From positions 62,001-126,000 of the forward strand of contig NZ_SSBK01000015.1 of assembly GCF_004795035.1 (NCBI RefSeq): a DNA stretch of 64,000 nucleotides. Direction: 5' to 3'. Below are positions 25,189-32,586 of the stretch, in pieces. The stretch comes from Streptomyces sp. A0958. Its GTDB lineage: Bacteria > Actinomycetota > Actinomycetes > Streptomycetales > Streptomycetaceae. A program made the position numbers and the translations under genes. The notes beneath the pieces are model-generated. The model was not told where the DNA came from and did no database searches. It saw nothing but the letters and a program-made list of their open reading frames with translations. The number at the start of each line of letters is the position of its first letter. Positions within the stretch are counted from its first letter, which is position 1.

Positions 25189-26385
25189 ATGGCGGACCGA
25201 CTGGACCGGGCACGGGACCTCCTCGCCGAGTACCCCGTGGTCGACGGCCACAACGACCTGCCGTGGGCGCTGCGCGAGCAGGTCGGCTACGACCTGGCCG
25301 CCCGCGACATCGCCACCGACCAGTCGGCCCACCTGCACACCGACATCCCCCGGCTGCGGGCCGGCGGCGTCGGCGCCCAGTTCTGGTCCGTCTACGTACG
25401 GTCCGACCTGGCGGGCGACGCCGCCGTCAGCGCCACCCTGGAACAGATCGACGCCGTCGCCGAACTCCTCGACCGCTACCCCGCCGACCTGCGCCGCGCC
25501 CTGACCGCCGACGACATGGAGGCGGCCCGCGCCGAGGGCCGCATCGCCTCCCTGATGGGCGCCGAGGGCGGCCACTCCATCGACAACTCGCTGGGCACCC
25601 TGCGCGGCCTGTACGCCCTCGGCGTCCGCTACATGACGCTCACCCACAACGACAACATCGCCTGGGCGGACTCGGCGACCGACGAGCCGGGCGTAGGCGG
25701 CCTCTCGCCCTTCGGTCACGAGGTCGTACGGGAGATGAACCGCACCGGCATGCTGGTCGACCTCAGCCACGTCGCGGCGACGACGATGCGCGACGCGCTC
25801 GCCACCTCCACCGCGCCGGTGATGTTCTCGCACTCCTCATCACGGGCCGTCTGCGACCACCCGCGCAACATCCCCGACGACGTCCTCGCGCAGCTCCCGG
25901 CCAACGGCGGCATCGCCATGGCCACCTTCGTACCGAAGTTCGTCCTGCCGGAGGCCGTCGCCTGGACGCACGCCGCCGACGAGAACCTGCGCGCGAACGG
26001 GCTGCACCACCTGGACACCACCGAGCGCGCGATGAAGGCGCACGCCGCGTTCGAGGCGGCCAACCCCCGCCCGAAGGCGACCGTGGCCACCATCGCCGAC
26101 CACCTCGACCACATGCGCGAGGTCGCGGGCGTCGACCACATCGGCATCGGCGGCGACTACGACGGCACCGCGTTCCTGCCCCAGGGCCTGGAGAGCGTCG
26201 CCGGCTACCCGAACCTGATCGCGGAGCTGCTGCGCCGCGGCTGGTCCGCCGCCGACCTGGCCAAGCTCACCTGGCAGAACGCGGTACGGGTGCTGCGCGC
26301 CGCCGAGGACGTGGCACGGGACCTGCGCACGCGCCGCGGCCCGTCGCACGCCACGATCGAACAGCTGGACGCCCCGGCGGGCTGA
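25189..26385 (+). CDS. Membrane dipeptidase (peptidase M19)
   Basis: 398 residues, renal-dipeptidase-type amidohydrolase fold. VVDGHNDLPWALR carries the HxD zinc ligands, GAEGGHSI the bridging Glu, LSHV a His ligand, and MFSHSSSRAVCDHPRN and GIGGDYDG are family signatures. It cleaves dipeptides, possibly with D-residues. It has no evident signal peptide, so it is likely cytosolic despite the family name. It follows purE by 6 bp. Confidence 0.95.
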   Translation: MADRLDRARDLLAEYPVVDGHNDLPWALREQVGYDLAARDIATDQSAHLHTDIPRLRAGGVGAQFWSVYVRSDLAGDAAVSATLEQIDAVAELLDRYPADLRRALTADDMEAARAEGRIASLMGAEGGHSIDNSLGTLRGLYALGVRYMTLTHNDNIAWADSATDEPGVGGLSPFGHEVVREMNRTGMLVDLSHVAATTMRDALATSTAPVMFSHSSSRAVCDHPRNIPDDVLAQLPANGGIAMATFVPKFVLPEAVAWTHAADENLRANGLHHLDTTERAMKAHAAFEAANPRPKATVATIADHLDHMREVAGVDHIGIGGDYDGTAFLPQGLESVAGYPNLIAELLRRGWSAADLAKLTWQNAVRVLRAAEDVARDLRTRRGPSHATIEQLDAPAG

Positions 26386-26409
26386 GCCACGGGGGCGTCC
26401 TCACGCTCC

Positions 26410-26769
26410 CTAACAGGCGCAGAGGCAGAACGGGTGCCCCGCCGGGTCGGCGTACACCCGGAAGGACCGCTCCCGGTCGTCCGCCTCCAGCACCGTCGCG
26501 CCGAGCGCCAGGACCTCGCGCTCCGCCGCGTCCAGGTCCGTCACGGTCAGGTCCAGGTGGACCTGCTGCGAGGCGTCGGGGCGCGGCCACTTCGGCGGTA
26601 CGAAGCCGGGTGCCGCCTGGAAGGCGAGCGAGGTGCCGGTGATCCCCGTGAGGTCCACCCAGTCCTCCCGCTGCTCGACCTCGCCGCCGAGCAGCGCGGC
26701 GTAGAAGTTCGCCAGGGCGACGGGGTCGGGGCAGTCCAGGACGACGGCACCCAGTGCGGCCACAGCCAT
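26410..26769 (-). CDS. VOC family (glyoxalase/bleomycin-resistance-like) protein
   Basis: 119 residues, two beta-alpha-beta-beta-beta halves. ALGAVVLDCPDPVALANFYA opens the first half, and QQVHLDLTVTDLDAAEREVL with the later YADPAGHPFCL opens and closes the second. The family includes metal-dependent dioxygenases, isomerases and binding proteins; the substrate cannot be told. The start at 26769 follows GGAGAAGCAAC. It is convergent with the dipeptidase gene and divergent from the CGNR gene. Confidence 0.9.
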   Translation of the reverse strand: MAVAALGAVVLDCPDPVALANFYAALLGGEVEQREDWVDLTGITGTSLAFQAAPGFVPPKWPRPDASQQVHLDLTVTDLDAAEREVLALGATVLEADDRERSFRVYADPAGHPFCLCAC

Positions 26770-26883
26770 GTTGCTTCTCCTCGGGCAGATTCGCGGGCAG
26801 ATGACGGACAGGTGGTTACCGCTAAAGCCGCTGAACCGGTAACCGTAACTGCATGCTGCCGCACCGGAGGTACCGTCGCAACC

Positions 26884-27393
26884 ATGAATGAGAGGGATTC
26901 CGCACCCGGCGGGCTCGCGCTGGTGGAAGCGCTGGTCAACACCCTGGACGTCGAGACCGGTGCGGACACCCTCGACACGGCGGACGGGCGCGCCGCGTTC
27001 GCCCTCGCGGAACCGGACGTGCCGGCGGCCCGCGCCCTGCGCGAGGCCCTGCGCGCGGCGTGCCTGGCCCACGCCGGACACCGCGAGGAGGGCGACTGCG
27101 ACCTCGTACTGGACCGGCTGCTGGCCGATGCGCCCCTGCGCGTCACCGTGGACGCGGCGGGAGGGGCCGCGCTGTGCCCGGTGGAGGAGCCGCCCGGTCT
27201 CGCGGCACGGATCGCGGCCGCCATCGCCGCCGCGTCGGCCGACGGCACCTGGGCCAGGCTCAAGGCGTGCGAGGCGGCGGACTGCCGGTGGGCGTACTAC
27301 GACCGCAGCCCGGCGGGGCGCCGCCGGTGGTGCTCGATGTCGGTGTGCGGCGCCCGCGCGAAGATGCGTACGTACCGCGCGAAGCGCGGCTGA
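26884..27393 (+). CDS. CGNR zinc-finger domain protein
   Basis: 169 residues. An ABATE-like N-terminal domain (LALVEALVNTLDVETGADTL, then LREALRAACLAHAG) precedes a C-terminal zinc finger: LKACEAADCRWAYYDRSP, then RRRWCSMSVCGARAKMRTYR. The usual CGNR tetrad reads CGAR here, a common variant. Such proteins are thought to be stress-related transcription regulators. The ATG is at 26884, 114 bp from the divergent VOC gene. Its end lies 15 bp from the end of the convergent ugd gene. Confidence 0.9.
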   Translation: MNERDSAPGGLALVEALVNTLDVETGADTLDTADGRAAFALAEPDVPAARALREALRAACLAHAGHREEGDCDLVLDRLLADAPLRVTVDAAGGAALCPVEEPPGLAARIAAAIAAASADGTWARLKACEAADCRWAYYDRSPAGRRRWCSMSVCGARAKMRTYRAKRG

Positions 27394-27408
27394 GGACGGC
27401 GGAGCCGG

Positions 27409-28752
27409 TCAGGCTTTCGGGCGGCCCATGGCCCGGTAGGTCCAGCCGGCCTCGCGCCACACGACGGGGTCCAGCGCGTTGCGCCCGTCGAGGATGATCC
27501 GGCGGCCCGCCACCGCGCCGAGCGCCTCGGCGTCCAGCTCGCGGAATTCGCGCCACTCCGTCAGGTGCAGCACCACGTCGGCGCCGCGCACCGCGTCCAG
27601 GGCGCTGTCCGCGTAACCGAGGGTGGGGAAGAGGCGGCGGGCGTTCTCCATGCCCTTCGGGTCGAAGACGGTGACCTGCCCGCCCTGGAGGTGCACCTGC
27701 CCCGCGACGTTGAGCGCCGGCGAGTCGCGTACGTCGTCCGAGTCCGGCTTGAACGTGGCACCCAGCACGGCGACCCGCTTGCCGAGGAAGGAGCTACCGC
27801 CCACAGCCTCGCGGGCCAGCTCCACCATGTGGCCGCGGCGGCGCATGTTGATCGAGTCGACCTCGCGCAGGAACGTCAGCGCCTGGTCGGCGCCCAGCTC
27901 ACCGGCGCGGGCCATGAACGCGCGGATGTCCTTGGGCAGACAGCCGCCGCCGAAGCCGATGCCGGCCCGCAGGAATTTCTTCCCGATGCGCTCGTCGTGC
28001 CCGATCGCCTCGGCGAGCTTGGCCACGTCGCCGTCGGCGGCCTCGCAGACCTCGGCCATGGCGTTGATGAAGGAGATCTTGGTGGCGAGGAAGGAGTTGG
28101 CTGCGGTCTTCACCAGCTCGGCGGTCGGGAAGTCCGTCACGACGAACGGGGAGCCCTCGGCGACCGGTACGGCGTACACCTCGCGCAGCAGCTTCTCGGC
28201 CCGCTCGCTCCTCGTACCGACGACGATCCGGTCCGGGTGCAGCGTGTCGTTCACGGCGAAGCCCTCGCGCAGGAACTCCGGGTTCCACGCCAGCTCCGCG
28301 TCGGCGCCCACGGGGGCCAGCTCGGCGAGGCGCTCGGCGAGCCGGGCCGCGGAGCCGACCGGCACGGTGGACTTGCCGACGACGAGGGCGGGCCGGGTCA
28401 GCAGCGGGGCGAGCGAGTCGAAGGCGCTCTCGACGTAGGACATGTCGCAGGCGTACTCGCCGTGCTTCTGCGGGGTGTTGGTGCAGACGAAGTGCACATC
28501 GCCGAACTCCGCCACCTCTTCCCACGAAGTGGTGAACCGCAGCCGTCCGGTGGCGCCCTCGATGCCGGCGACATGCCGCTTCAGCAGCTCCTCCAGCCCG
28601 GGTTCGTACATCGGGACCCGGCCGGCCGACAGCATCTCGATCTTCTCGGGCACGACGTCGAGTCCCAGGACCTCGAAGCCCAGTTCCGCCATGGCCGCGG
28701 CGTGCGTGGCGCCGAGATAGCCGGTGCCGATCACAGTGATCCTGAGGGCCAT
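27409..28752 (-). CDS. ugd: UDP-glucose 6-dehydrogenase
   Basis: 447 residues. It oxidises UDP-glucose to UDP-glucuronate with 2 NAD+. VIGTGYLGATHAAAMAELG is the Rossmann nucleotide site, PVGSAARLAERL and NPEFLREGFAVND lie in the middle, GFGGGCLPKDIRAF carries the catalytic Cys, and the C-terminal UDP-binding domain has LGATFKPDSDDVRDSPAL. The product would feed surface polysaccharides, in keeping with the envelope genes further on. The ATG at 28752 follows AGGAGCACTAC. Confidence 0.96.
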   Translation of the reverse strand: MALRITVIGTGYLGATHAAAMAELGFEVLGLDVVPEKIEMLSAGRVPMYEPGLEELLKRHVAGIEGATGRLRFTTSWEEVAEFGDVHFVCTNTPQKHGEYACDMSYVESAFDSLAPLLTRPALVVGKSTVPVGSAARLAERLAELAPVGADAELAWNPEFLREGFAVNDTLHPDRIVVGTRSERAEKLLREVYAVPVAEGSPFVVTDFPTAELVKTAANSFLATKISFINAMAEVCEAADGDVAKLAEAIGHDERIGKKFLRAGIGFGGGCLPKDIRAFMARAGELGADQALTFLREVDSINMRRRGHMVELAREAVGGSSFLGKRVAVLGATFKPDSDDVRDSPALNVAGQVHLQGGQVTVFDPKGMENARRLFPTLGYADSALDAVRGADVVLHLTEWREFRELDAEALGAVAGRRIILDGRNALDPVVWREAGWTYRAMGRPKA

Positions 28753-28823
28753 GTAGTGCTCCTGTGAGATGCGGACAGACGTGCGGTGAATGAGCATAGT
28801 CCTGCCCCTGAAACCTCCCATTT

Positions 28824-28859
28824 CCGGCTGTCGCTCCGGCTGTCGCTCCGGCTGTCGCG
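28824..28859. repeat. Three tandem copies of a 12-bp unit
   Basis: CCGGCTGTCGCT is repeated at 28824, 28836 and 28848 (the last ends CGCG) in the divergent gap between ugd and the acyl-CoA dehydrogenase gene, where it could separate or belong to their promoters. Confidence 0.85.
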
Positions 28860-28942
28860 AAGCTCACGGCCCGAGCGCGTATGCCGGAGACGGGGCGGGC
28901 GCCTAAAATTGGGTTACTTAACGGTAGTTAGCACCCTGGGGA

Positions 28943-30109
28943 GTGAGCGTCTTGGCGGGTTCGACCGATTTCGACCTGTACCGTCCGGCCGAGGAGCACG
29001 AGATGCTCCGTGAGACGGTGCGTGCGCTCGCCGAGGCGAAGATCGCCCCGTTCGCGGCCGCGGTCGATGAGGAGGCCCGCTTCCCGCAGGAGGCGCTGGA
29101 CGCCCTCACCGCCGCCGATCTGCACGCGGTCCACGTACCGGAGGAGTACGGCGGCGCAGGCGCCGACGCGCTCGCCACGGTCATCGTGATCGAGGAGGTG
29201 GCCCGCGCCTGCGTCTCCTCCTCCCTGATCCCGGCCGTGAACAAGCTCGGCTCCCTCCCGGTGATCCTGTCCGGCTCCGAGGCCCTGAAGAAGAAGTACC
29301 TGGGCCCGCTGGCCAAGGGTGACGGCATGTTCTCGTACTGCCTCTCCGAGCCGGACGCGGGCTCCGACGCCGCCGGCATGAAGACCCGCGCGGTGCGCGA
29401 CGGCGACTCCTGGGTCCTCAACGGCGTGAAGCGCTGGATCACCAACGCGGGTGTCTCCGACTACTACACGGTCATGGCCGTCACCGACCCGGAGAAGCGC
29501 TCCAAGGGCATCTCGGCCTTCGTCGTCGAGAAGTCCGACCCGGGCGTCTCCTTCGGCGCCCCGGAGAAGAAGCTCGGCATCAAGGGCTCCCCGACGCGCG
29601 AGGTCTACTTCGACAACGTCCGCATCCCCGCCGACCGCATGATCGGCGAGGAGGGCACCGGCTTCGCCACCGCGATGAAGACCCTGGACCACACCCGCAT
29701 CACCATCGCCGCCCAGGCCCTCGGCGTCGCCCAGGGCGCGCTGGACTACGCCAAGGGCTACGTCCAGGAGCGCAAGCAGTTCGGCAAGCCGATCGCCGAC
29801 TTCCAGGGCGTGCAGTTCATGCTGGCCGACATGGCGATGAAGCTGGAGGCGGCCCGCCAGCTCACGTACTCGGCCGCCGCCAAGTCCGAGCGCGTCGACG
29901 CCGACCTCACGTTCTTCGGCGCCGCAGCCAAGTGCTTCGCCTCCGACGTCGCGATGGAGGTCACCACGGACGCGGTCCAGCTCCTGGGCGGCTACGGCTA
30001 CACCCGGGACTACCCGGTCGAGCGGATGATGCGTGACGCCAAGATCACCCAGATCTACGAGGGCACGAACCAGGTCCAGCGCATCGTGATGGCCCGCAAC
30101 CTGCCGTAA
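28943..30109 (+). CDS. Acyl-CoA dehydrogenase
   Basis: 388 residues, FAD-dependent ACAD fold. Signatures are EEYGGAGADAL, SYCLSEPDAGSDAAGM (FAD/substrate site), FDNVRIPADRMIGEEGTGF, LGVAQGALDYAKGYVQERKQFGKP and GYGYTRDYPVERMMRDAKI. The catalytic Glu is in IYEGTNQVQR. It introduces the alpha-beta double bond of acyl-CoAs; chain-length preference is unknown. The start is GTG after TGGGGA. An AT-rich stretch TTACTTAACGGTAGTTAG (28914-28931) just upstream is the likely promoter or regulator site. Confidence 0.95.
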   Translation: MSVLAGSTDFDLYRPAEEHEMLRETVRALAEAKIAPFAAAVDEEARFPQEALDALTAADLHAVHVPEEYGGAGADALATVIVIEEVARACVSSSLIPAVNKLGSLPVILSGSEALKKKYLGPLAKGDGMFSYCLSEPDAGSDAAGMKTRAVRDGDSWVLNGVKRWITNAGVSDYYTVMAVTDPEKRSKGISAFVVEKSDPGVSFGAPEKKLGIKGSPTREVYFDNVRIPADRMIGEEGTGFATAMKTLDHTRITIAAQALGVAQGALDYAKGYVQERKQFGKPIADFQGVQFMLADMAMKLEAARQLTYSAAAKSERVDADLTFFGAAAKCFASDVAMEVTTDAVQLLGGYGYTRDYPVERMMRDAKITQIYEGTNQVQRIVMARNLP

Positions 30110-30320
30110 CTGGGTTTCCCCGAGTCAGCTGGTTTCTCGGGTGATCGCGGAGCGGCTGCCGGCTTCCGGTCCGTTCGGGGCCGTTCCGGACTGATCCTGG
30201 GCGTCATGCTGGGGGAATACTGGGCGGGGACTGGGCGCGGAACGGGTGCTGACCTGTATGGACGAGAAGGCCCCCGGCGCGATGCCCAGGTTCAAGGGGG
30301 CGTCGCAACACCACTTGGTT
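30110..30320. other. Gap at the start of the accessory island
   Basis: No gene is supported. The right end (about 30290-30320, GGTTCAAGGGGGCGTCGCAA) reads on the minus strand as the end sequence beyond an IS30-type transposase gene, so it may be the terminal repeat of the degraded element. Confidence 0.35.
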
Positions 30321-30440
30321 TTAGGTGGTGAGTAGATCGCGTAGACGTTCGGCCGGGGTATCCCGGCCGAACGTCTTGCGTGGGCGGCCGTTGAGTTCCT
30401 GATGGACGTTCGGGCCCCGGGTCGCTTCGAGGCACCAGCG
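30321..30440 (-). pseudogene. IS30-family transposase C-terminal remnant
   Basis: A 39-codon open stretch ends in TAA at 30321. Its translation contains ATRGPNVHQELNGRPRKTFG followed by RDTPAERLRDLLTT. The LNxRPRKTLGxxTPAE motif is the hallmark of the C terminus of IS30 transposases. A stop (TAG at 30441-30443) closes the frame upstream, so everything before the last ~39 residues is lost. It marks an old insertion at the left edge of the accessory island and cannot be active. Confidence 0.75.
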
Positions 30441-30462
30441 CTACCGAGCTACGCTCGGTAGC
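30440..30462. terminator. Hairpin at the end of the cassette A partner gene
   Basis: A perfect 10-bp stem, GCTACCGAGC with GCTCGGTAGC, and a 3-base loop. The stop codon of the gene at 30449-30880 lies inside it. There is no T tract. Confidence 0.55.
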
Positions 30463-30880
30463 GCGAAGGGCGCTCGGCTACCTGGTCAGGGCTGAGGTCG
30501 TCCACGGCCAGGTTGCCGGTCCACAGGTGGTCTCGGTTGGCGTAGGTGGTTTTGAATCTGACGCGCTTCCCACCGGCCTTCAGCTTCCAGCCCCGGTCAT
30601 GGAACTGCGCGATACGGTCGCTTCCGCAGACGAACGCCCGGGTTGCCTGGTTCAGAATCCACTGTGCGAGTTCGGTGTCCTTGGCTGCGGGCCTGCCACA
30701 GGAGCGGGCCATCTGCCACAGCCGTGGCCACTCGACAGCAGGGGTCAGGGGGCCGATTACGGCCACGTCCCCGATCCGTCGTTCGTCAAGATGGTGTGTG
30801 GCGGAGCCGAAGACCGTGCCGAACATCGCGAACACCGTGACCCGACTTCGTCCGGTCAGGCTCTCGTCATTGCTGCTCAT
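30449..30880 (-). CDS. Cassette A partner protein, unknown family
   Basis: 143 residues with no signal peptide or membrane helix. It is a paralogue of the protein at 34115-34552. Shared blocks are SRVTVFxMFGxVFG, ATHHLDxRRIGDVAVxGPLT, ELAxWxLxQATRAFVCGSxR, IAQFHxRGW and TYANRDxLWTGN. The conserved Cys, His and Trp positions suggest an enzyme or a metal-binding protein, but I recognise no family. The ATG at 30880 is used; the start region is not conserved with copy B. In both cassettes it is the last gene, after the GRDP-like protein. Confidence 0.7.
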   Translation of the reverse strand: MSSNDESLTGRSRVTVFAMFGTVFGSATHHLDERRIGDVAVIGPLTPAVEWPRLWQMARSCGRPAAKDTELAQWILNQATRAFVCGSDRIAQFHDRGWKLKAGGKRVRFKTTYANRDHLWTGNLAVDDLSPDQVAERPSRYRA

Positions 30881-30902
30881 CTTTGGAACCCCTGGCTGTG
30901 GT

Positions 30903-30931
30903 GGTCCGGGCGCCTTAGCCACGCCCGGACC
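30903..30931. terminator. Hairpin between the GRDP-like gene and its partner in cassette A
   Basis: A perfect 10-bp stem, GGTCCGGGCG with CGCCCGGACC, and a 9-base loop lie in the 73-bp gap. Cassette B has only a 6-bp gap here, so this could weaken or separate expression of the last gene in copy A. Confidence 0.5.
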
Positions 30932-30953
30932 GCTTCCGTTCAGTGAGAGTGGG

Positions 30954-31395
30954 TCAGCAGCCGTCGCCGTCACCGCAACACGCGGGCGGGTTGCAGTCCT
31001 TCGCCGCGCCCCACAGACGGTCATCGACGTGGAACCCGGCCGCCCTGACGCGGTCCACCACGGCACCGATCAGCGGGCGGGTGCGGACGGTGGCCTTGGG
31101 CTCATGTCCGAGGAAGAACCCGAACTGTTCCTCGCACCACGTGGCGTACGCCTGGGTGTGGAGCACAAACGAGTGCCATCCGGGGTCCACGGTGTCGGAC
31201 GGGGTCATGTCGAACGCGCGAGTGTCGCCCATGACCTTGAGGAAGGCAAGGGCCTGGTCCACGATCCGGCGGGCAGCGGACAGCTCGTGTCCGTACTCCT
31301 CCGCGCAGAACTCCGACACCTTCTCGAACAACTCGGCACTGACAAGGTCCCGCCCGTGCCGTAAGGCGACGGGGGGGTTCCAGCATGGTTGTCAC
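30954..31395 (-). pseudogene. Cassette A GRDP-like protein with Cys-rich C terminus, apparent frameshift
   Basis: The frame ending at 30954 encodes VSEFCAEEYGHELSAARRIV, then DQALAFLKVMGD, VDPGWHSFVLHTQAYATWCE and the tail CNPPACCGDGDGC. The long-chain match is copy B at 34559-35005. The DPGWHSFxLHTxAYAxWC block resembles glycine-rich-domain (GRDP-like) proteins. The natural start (GTG 31395 or ATG 31386) is out of frame with the body. The break lies at a run of seven Gs (31371-31377): with six, the frame would read MLEPPVALRHGRDLV and match copy B (AALRRGRDLV). It may be a true mutation, a phase-variable tract or a sequencing error. A TTG at 31331 could start a shorter product. Confidence 0.75.
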
Positions 31396-31429
31396 AGTGA
31401 GATTCCCTCTCTCGACGGTTGGGGGCTGG

Positions 31430-31492
31430 CTACGCGGCGGGCGGAGGCGGGCACTTGTCTCCGCCGTCCTCGGGCTTGTCGCGGGCAGTCAT
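31430..31492 (-). CDS. Small ORF 2 of cassette A (20 residues)
   Basis: A 20-codon frame encodes MTARDKPEDGGDKCPPPPAA. Its ATG overlaps the stop of the preceding small ORF as ATGA, the usual sign of coupled translation in these genomes. It is hydrophilic with one Cys near the end. The function is unknown; a coincidental frame cannot be excluded. Confidence 0.4.
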   Translation of the reverse strand: MTARDKPEDGGDKCPPPPAA

Positions 31493-31614
31493 GCTGCACA
31501 TCCTGATCTGCCGCGCGCACTCGGGGGAACCGGCCGCCGGCCGGGGCGAGGGGGGTCCGTCCGCGTAGGCAGCGTCACCGTTGGTTCGTGCCACCGATTC
31601 GGTTCCGTCGTCAT
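31489..31614 (-). CDS. Small ORF 1 of cassette A (41 residues)
   Basis: A 41-codon frame begins MTTEPNRWHEPTVTLPTRTD and ends in a basic, Pro-rich part with GRSGCAA. The ATG at 31614 follows GGAAGGGCGCGGCGTA, an acceptable ribosome binding site. It lies between the XRE gene and the GRDP-like gene, where cassette B has no room for such genes. It is overlapped by the next small ORF (ATGA). The rest of 31396-31711 shows nothing else. Confidence 0.45.
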   Translation of the reverse strand: MTTEPNRWHEPTVTLPTRTDPPRPGRRPVPPSARGRSGCAA

Positions 31615-31711
31615 TACGCCGCGCCCTTCCGATCGCTTCCGAGGCCGATGGAATGACCCTAGAAAGCGGGGAACGGAGCGGGCCACGGTCTTGCACGAGC
31701 TTGCACACGAA

Positions 31712-32560
31712 CTAACCGAGAGATGTGATCGCATCCGAGATCAGAGCACGGGCGGGTGCACCGTAGACAGCGAGCTTGGACAGCTCGGAGAACGCCTTGG
31801 CGTATGTGGCAACCTCGCTGGGCGCCGTGACGTTCACTGCGGCCGTGAGCAGCTCCACGCTCGCTTGGCGTCCGTCGAAGAGATAGAAGGCTTCCAAGGG
31901 CCAGACAAGCCGCTGGGCCGTGAAAGGGATTACCCCGAGGCTCACGTTTGGAAGCGCCATGACGGCCAGCAGGTAGCCGAGCTGTCCAGCCATGGCGGGC
32001 GCGTCGCCAATGCGATAGCGGAGCACCGTTTCTTCCAACAGGAGAGCGAAGCGGTGGTTGCCGTCATGGAGCACGTGTGAACGCTCGATGCGGGATGCTG
32101 CCGCCGTCTGCGAGTCGTCAGGGGTTCCTTGGAAGGTGGCAATGGTCGAGAGCAGAGCTGCCGCGTACGCCTCGGTCTGGAGCATGCCCGGTACTACGTT
32201 CGAGCAGTACACGCGGAAGTGGTGGGTCTGCTCGTAGAGAGGGACGATCTCCTTCTGTGCCCGGCGCATGCCGTGCCGGTGCAGCTTTTGCCAGTGGACG
32301 TACATTTGGTCGGCTTGGCGGTTCGCCGCGATCAGATCGTCTGTTTGGTCGTCTGCTCCGCACGCTTTGCACCAGGCGCGGATGTCGGCGGCCGACGCAG
32401 GGGTCTTGGCCCGCTCAATGCGGGAAGACTTCGCGGGACTCCAGCCACACCGAAGAGCCAACTCATGCCCGGTCAGCTCCGCGTCTTTGCGTAGGCCTCC
32501 GAGACGGGCGGCGATGGCTTCACGGGCGGCCTGGGCACTGGACGAGGGGGACGCGGACAT
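31712..32560 (-). CDS. XRE/DUF5753 (Scr1-type) transcriptional regulator, cassette A
   Basis: 282 residues. The N-terminal XRE helix-turn-helix contains GHELALRCGWSPAKSSRIER. The DUF5753 domain (about 105-280) has YCSNVVPGMLQTEAYAAALL, SRIERSHVLHDGNHRFALLL, EETVLRYRIG, LPNVSLGVIPF and YAKAFSELSKLAVYG. This family includes WhiJ-like regulators and antitoxin-like Scr1 proteins. It lies in the same place as the XRE gene of cassette B, but the two have diverged strongly. It is 26 bp after the DUF6879 gene. Likely role: controlling the cassette. Confidence 0.9.
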   Translation of the reverse strand: MSASPSSSAQAAREAIAARLGGLRKDAELTGHELALRCGWSPAKSSRIERAKTPASAADIRAWCKACGADDQTDDLIAANRQADQMYVHWQKLHRHGMRRAQKEIVPLYEQTHHFRVYCSNVVPGMLQTEAYAAALLSTIATFQGTPDDSQTAAASRIERSHVLHDGNHRFALLLEETVLRYRIGDAPAMAGQLGYLLAVMALPNVSLGVIPFTAQRLVWPLEAFYLFDGRQASVELLTAAVNVTAPSEVATYAKAFSELSKLAVYGAPARALISDAITSLG

Positions 32561-32586
32561 GAGTGGGATCTTCGTTTTCCGTCAGG

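Noticed and set aside
31102..31395. A separate 97-codon frame starting at GTG 31395
   Set aside because: Only its first few codons match the start of the GRDP-like gene in cassette B; after the G7 run the translation is unrelated and the conserved protein continues in another frame.
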